In this document: in pieces, positions 59,492-64,000 of the stretch
Layout of the letters: every line of letters starts with the position of its first letter
Numbering within the stretch: the stretch's first letter is position 1
NCBI GenBank assembly: GCA_009763385.1
Contig: CM019829.1
Span: 36,249,705-36,313,704 of the forward strand
DNA length: 64,000 nt
DNA from: Coix lacryma-jobi var. lacryma-jobi
Taxonomy: Eukaryota; Streptophyta; Magnoliopsida; Poales; Poaceae
Direction: 5' to 3'
Position numbers and translations under genes: made by a program
Notes under the pieces: model-generated
The model's input: only the letters and a program-made list of their open reading frames with translations
What the model was told of the DNA's origin: nothing
Database searches by the model: none

Positions 59492-60514
59492 ACAGTTCTA
59501 TTGTCCCCCTTACACTATCCGCACTCACGTTCCTCTATTTTCGTCCTCTATATTGCCTGGTCATCAATATTTTCTCCTCTATACTCATTTCTCCCGCATC
59601 CATCCATCCTATATATCATTCTCTATCCACTGTGGACCCACTTATCACTTTATCTAAATATATCCATGAGAGATCTAGTTTTAAAGAATTAATTGCAACG
59701 AGTTCAATAGTGCAATCGGAATTTAATTTGGATTTTCGGTTTGTGATATATAACATTTTTTTCCCAGAAAATACATGGACCCCACCTCTCTGCGCGCGCA
59801 CGCAGCAGCTGCTGCTGCAGGCCACCCTCGATACCGGACGGACGTCGGCCTCCTCCGCTCAATTTAGTGAACGTGATGATATAGCGTAGGTATACCGTAC
59901 CAGGTGCACTATGTGCTGCCGTGGAGTACGTTAAAATTTTTAGCGTGTACCAGCGGTAAGTCTTAAGATTTGGATTCAGAGAGTCGTTTCTTTTTCCAAA
60001 TGTTGAATAGAATAATCAGCTGGCTGCAGCAGGCAGCAGCACTAGGCACGGTGGTCTTCTGCAGTTTTAATCCTGCAGCCAGAAGCACCAAGAAGCGATC
60101 AGAGCCAATATTCAGGCAGGGGTAGAAAAGAGTAGTATGCTGCATTTAGCCATACAAACTTTTTATTTTCCTAAATGTTGTCAGAGAATTTGCAGCTTGC
60201 TGCGCTGCAAAAGAACAAACTTTTTTTCTTTTATTACCATTTGATTGCGCACTTCGACGGGCGTGCCCATGTGTTGTTCCCTGCGCCTTCGTTTCAAACC
60301 AATCGTGACGCGCCACGCCGGATTCCACCGGCCCCACAGCCGCGAACGAAGCTGCGCCGGCGGCACCCACATAGCCGGACCGGACCATCCCAGTCCACCT
60401 CCGCCACCAACCAAAAGTGCAGGTGCAGACGTGCAGTGCAGCTAAACCCCACCAGATTCCTCGCACCAAGCCAGCCACCCACCAACCCGACGCAAAAGCC
60501 GCCGGCTTCCCCCG
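59492..60514 (+). other. Upstream region of the intact DHQ-SDH gene
   Basis: About 1 kb with no gene; GC content rises after 60250. No convincing TATA box was seen near the expected start, so the promoter may be TATA-less. Confidence 0.4.
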
Positions 60515-63500
60515 ATGGCGACGGCGATGTCGGTTTCGGCGGTGTCCCCGGCCGCCGCGGCGGTCGCGCGGCCGCGGACCATGGTCTGCGTGCCGGCGAC
60601 GGCGCGGGCGCCGCGGGAGATGGCGGAGGAGCTGGCCGCCGCCGCCGCGCTCGGCGCCGACGTGGCGGAGCTCCGCCTCGACTGCCTCGCCGGGTTCGCG
60701 CCGCGGAGGGACCTGCCCGTCATCCTCGCCAAGCCCCGCCCGCTCCCCACCCTCGTCACCTACAGGTGGGCGTGGGTTCGTTCCGTCGGCGCCTGGCCTC
60801 TCCCTGCCTCAGGGTTGGTGGGCGTGCAGGGGATGGATTAGGTTCAGCTTTTTGGCGCATTCCGATTCGGGGTTCGATCGGGGAATCGTAGGCATTTACA
60901 GAAGTTTCAGCTGGTTTAGTTTAGATGTTTATTAGTAGAGCAAAATTGGGACTAATTTTGGTATTAACATTTCAATTGTTTCAGTGTTACTAAGCAAAGT
61001 GAGTGTTGCTTGATTTTGGTTGCACAGGCCCAAGTGGGAAGGAGGCGAATACGAAGGCGATGAGGAATCACGCTTTGAGGCTCTACTATTGGCAATGGAG
61101 CTGGGAGCTGAATATGTGGATGTTGAGCTTAAGGTTGGCTCCTCTGCACTATTTTTTTTCTTGGTGGCTCAATGCTAACAAATATAAGCTTGCTTAGTTA
61201 TCATGTGTCATTAACAAGAATAGTCTTATCATAACCAAGTTAGCGTAGGCTAGAGATGAGACCCAACAAGCGCCACTTGAAAAAAAAAGATAGTAATGAT
61301 ATAAAACATGTACTGCAATATTAGTAAAAGAAGCTTGATATTCATTGTCATTCAAACTAGTGAGGCTGAGTCTGGCGTTGATCATTACATTGTGTTGTGC
61401 AGGTGGCTGACAAATTTATGAAACTTATTTCTGGGAAGAAACCTGATAACTGTAAACTTATAGTTTCATCCCACAACTATGAGAGAACTCCATCGTCTGA
61501 GGAACTTGCAAATTTGGTGGCTCAGATTCAAGCAACGGGGGCTGATATTGTGAAAATAGCTACCACTGCTACTGAAATTGTTGATGTGGCAAAAATGTTT
61601 CAAATACTTGTTCATTGCCAGGTGATTTAGCATCTGATTATTTTTCGCTTCTTCATATATGAATATTTGTTTCTGGAATTTCAGTTTGCATTCCCTAAGA
61701 GTTTAGTCTATCTCACTATCGTTTATTGCTTTGTGACATATTATTTGCTGCTGATACTTTGTTGTCATATTATAGTGTTGGTTGTCAACAAATGCTTACT
61801 ATTCGTAGTGTCCTAGGAATCTGCTACTTTGGGAAAAATCTTGTTAGCTACCATTTTATCAAGTGATTTGTACTATGATAAAACCATTGTTACTGCTGGC
61901 CATTAAATTTGAATTTCATGGGAACTAAACTGAAAGTACACACTTTGTATTTAACATAGCCAAAATGTCAATTTCTACTCTGTGGCGTGAAGATCTGATT
62001 TGTCACCTCTTTGTTTCTACTGTAATAGCTATTAAAAGTAATTGCATATTTAGATCTCATAATCTTTAGCACAGCAGCACAAGACCATCGGTGAACTTCT
62101 TGATTAGGAAGGAATGCACTTATCATGCACAAATATTGATTTAGAGCTTTTCTCTTGACAAAGGTTTTGCACTGTGTGTTGATTTCCATGCTTCATTTCT
62201 CAGTTGCCTTTACATAACTCATAGCTCATGTTATATTGTATTTGAATACTGAATTAGGAAAAGCAGGTGCCAATCATTGGGTTGGTGATGAATGACAGAG
62301 GTTTTATTTCTCGGGTTCTTTGCCCAAAATATGGTGGATTCCTTACTTTTGGGTCTCTCAAGAAAGGAAAAGAGTCTGCACCTGCACAGCCAACGGTTGC
62401 AGACTTGATAAATGTGTACAATATTAGGCAGATAGGCCCAGACACTAAGGTCTTTGGTATCATTGGGAAGCCGGTTGGCCATAGTAAAAGCCCAATTTTG
62501 CATAACGAAGCTTTCAGAGCAGTGGGTTTTGATGCTGTGTATGTGCCATTTTTGGTGGATGACTTGGCTAAATTTCTTAATACATACTCTTCACCAGATT
62601 TTGCTGGCTTCAGGTAGTTATTTTTTTAGTGAGCCAAATCCTATGTTGCAATGATGTTTGTTTCAGCCACATATACCTCATATCTGATCAGACCTTTTTT
62701 TCTTTTCATCCAATCAACTGGACCACAGTTGCACAATTCCCCATAAAGAAGCTGCTGTTAGGTGCTGTGATGAGGTTGATCCCATTGCCAGGGTAATTTT
62801 CTTTTATATGTCACGTAAAAATTGCTGAACATTTTAGCACACCTAGGGTAACATTCAAAAGTATGATGCTTTATCCAGGACATCGGAGCTGTTAACACAA
62901 TCGTTAGAAGACCTGATGGAAAGCTTGTTGGCTATAATACTGACTATGTTGGAGCTATATCTGCTATTGAGGATGGAATAAGAGGTTTCTACACGTGACT
63001 GTAGTATTGGTAAATTATTGCTGATCGATGTTCAGTCCTAATTGGCCGATTTGCAGCATCCGAACAAACGGATTCAGACACATCACCACTGGCTGGAAGG
63101 CTTTTTGTTGTCATCGGGGCTGGCGGAGCGGGAAAAGCACTGGCATATGGAGCAAAAGAGAAGGGAGCAAGAGTTGTAATTGCAAACCGTACTTTTGGTA
63201 TAGGACTCTTCCGGACGCTTCTGCTTCATTGATTTTTATCATTAATTTGCACACACTGGTTGCTGTGTTGTGAAATGTATACGTTGAGAACTGAGTCAAC
63301 TCTTCCACTTTCCAGCACGTGCACAAGAACTTGCCAACTTAATTGGTGGGCCTGCGATGACTCTGGCGGATTTGGAAAACTACCATCCAGAGGAAGGGAT
63401 GATTCTTGCAAATACAACAGCCATTGGAATGCATCCAAATGTGAATGAAACTCCTTTATCTAAGGTCTTAATCTCTCTTACCTGATTTCTTTTTTTTTTA

Positions 63501-63868
63501 CCAATTGTAATCAAGATAGTCTGTCTTTTCTGCTATTGTCTCTAATAACGACTAAATATAACCTTGCAGGAAGCACTCAAATCTTATGCTGTTGTGTTTG
63601 ATGCGGTCTACACACCAAAAGAGACCAGACTTCTGCGAGAAGCTGCGGAATGCGGAGCTACAGTTGTTAGTGGTCTGGAGATGTTTATACGGCAAGCTAT
63701 GGGTCAGTTTGAGCATTTCACGGGCATGCCAGGTACTTTGATTGGCCTTTTCACATTTCATTTCATTATTAAGCAATAGTCATTAGTACATCTTACACCA
63801 TTTCTCACGTGGCTCGCCATACAGCTCCAGATAGCTTGATGCGTGATATTGTTCTGACAAAGACGTAG
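60515..63868 (+). CDS. Bifunctional 3-dehydroquinate dehydratase/shikimate dehydrogenase, intact copy
   Basis: Ten exons with GT-AG introns: 60515-60765, 61028-61133, 61403-61621, 62267-62613, 62729-62792, 62879-62984, 63057-63197, 63316-63464, 63570-63732, 63825-63868; 1590 nt, 529 residues. It turns 3-dehydroquinate into 3-dehydroshikimate and then, with NADPH, shikimate. The dehydratase domain (about 24-240) has AELRLD (E52, R54, D56), catalytic H143 in SSHNY and Schiff-base K170 in ADIVKIATT. The dehydrogenase domain (about 260-529) has SKSP, PHK (K314), NTD (D351), the NADP loop GAGGAGKA, the NRT motif and GLEMFIRQAMGQ. The N-terminal extension is only about 22 Ala/Ser/Val-rich residues, short for a plastid transit peptide, so plastid or cytosolic location is open. 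The decayed tandem copy lies upstream. Confidence 0.95.
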
Positions 63869-64000
63869 TAAGGTTTGTCCAAAGAGCAAGCTTCCCTTTT
63901 ATCGTAATTTCTGCACAATTGGTTCTAGTTGCGTTCCCTCCTCGTCCTTCCTGCTTCTTCCTCAACCTGTAGAAACCACCCCTTTTTTTCTCAGGTGTGC
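63869..64000 (+). other. 3' flank of the intact gene
   Basis: 3' untranslated sequence running to the window edge; no polyadenylation signal was identified. Confidence 0.5.

Overview
Plant nuclear DNA from a grass (Poaceae, probably a panicoid/Andropogoneae genome; the species is inference). The evidence is dense nesting of grass-type LTR retrotransposons, CACTA, hAT and Tourist-like elements, long (TA)n tracts, plant splice sites, and a GC-rich first exon in a plant-type bifunctional shikimate-pathway gene. No bacterial genes, rRNA, tRNA or CRISPR were seen.

Layout. 1-3503: parts of two Gypsy-type LTRs, one nested in the other. 3504-50775: a chain of four non-autonomous DNA elements (A 3504-5232, B 5301-7080, C 19127-48542, D 48589-50732) separated or bounded by (TA)n arrays. 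A, C and D look like one family with a terminal hairpin; B is unrelated. A near-pristine Copia-type element with gag but no pol (7138-19121, TSD AGAGG) sits between the second (TA)n and element C. C is split by a small CACTA (21973-23108, TSD AAA), by a 22.2-kb minus-strand Tat-like Gypsy element (25014-47235, TSD AGATG) and by a MITE (48171-48527, TSD TGA). The Gypsy element itself holds a CACTA (28457-33002, TSD ATC) inside its antisense gene, and a Copia-type solo LTR (35297-40674, TSD CAATC) that is interrupted by a 4.1-kb Gypsy-type solo LTR (35428-39528, TSD ACCCC).

51246-52334 is a non-autonomous hAT element (8-bp TSD GTGGCCGG). Then come two tandem copies of the gene for 3-dehydroquinate dehydratase/shikimate dehydrogenase (steps 3 and 4 of the shikimate pathway). 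The second copy (60515-63868) has ten exons, an open 529-codon reading frame and all expected catalytic residues. The first (52535-58497) is a pseudogene: dehydratase active-site residues are lost, there is a stop in exon 3, a 1.95-kb solo LTR in intron 4 and a 130-bp MITE in exon 9.

The most unusual signals are: the (TA)n-bounded element chain; tandem arrays of short hairpins with compensating stem changes in two unrelated LTRs; a palindromic 11-mer recurring in Copia LTRs and inside gag; an antisense retrotransposon gene with its own TATA box whose product begins like the histone H3 tail; and two tandem arrays in the same element. All boundaries were read by eye from target-site duplications and termini; no database search was possible.
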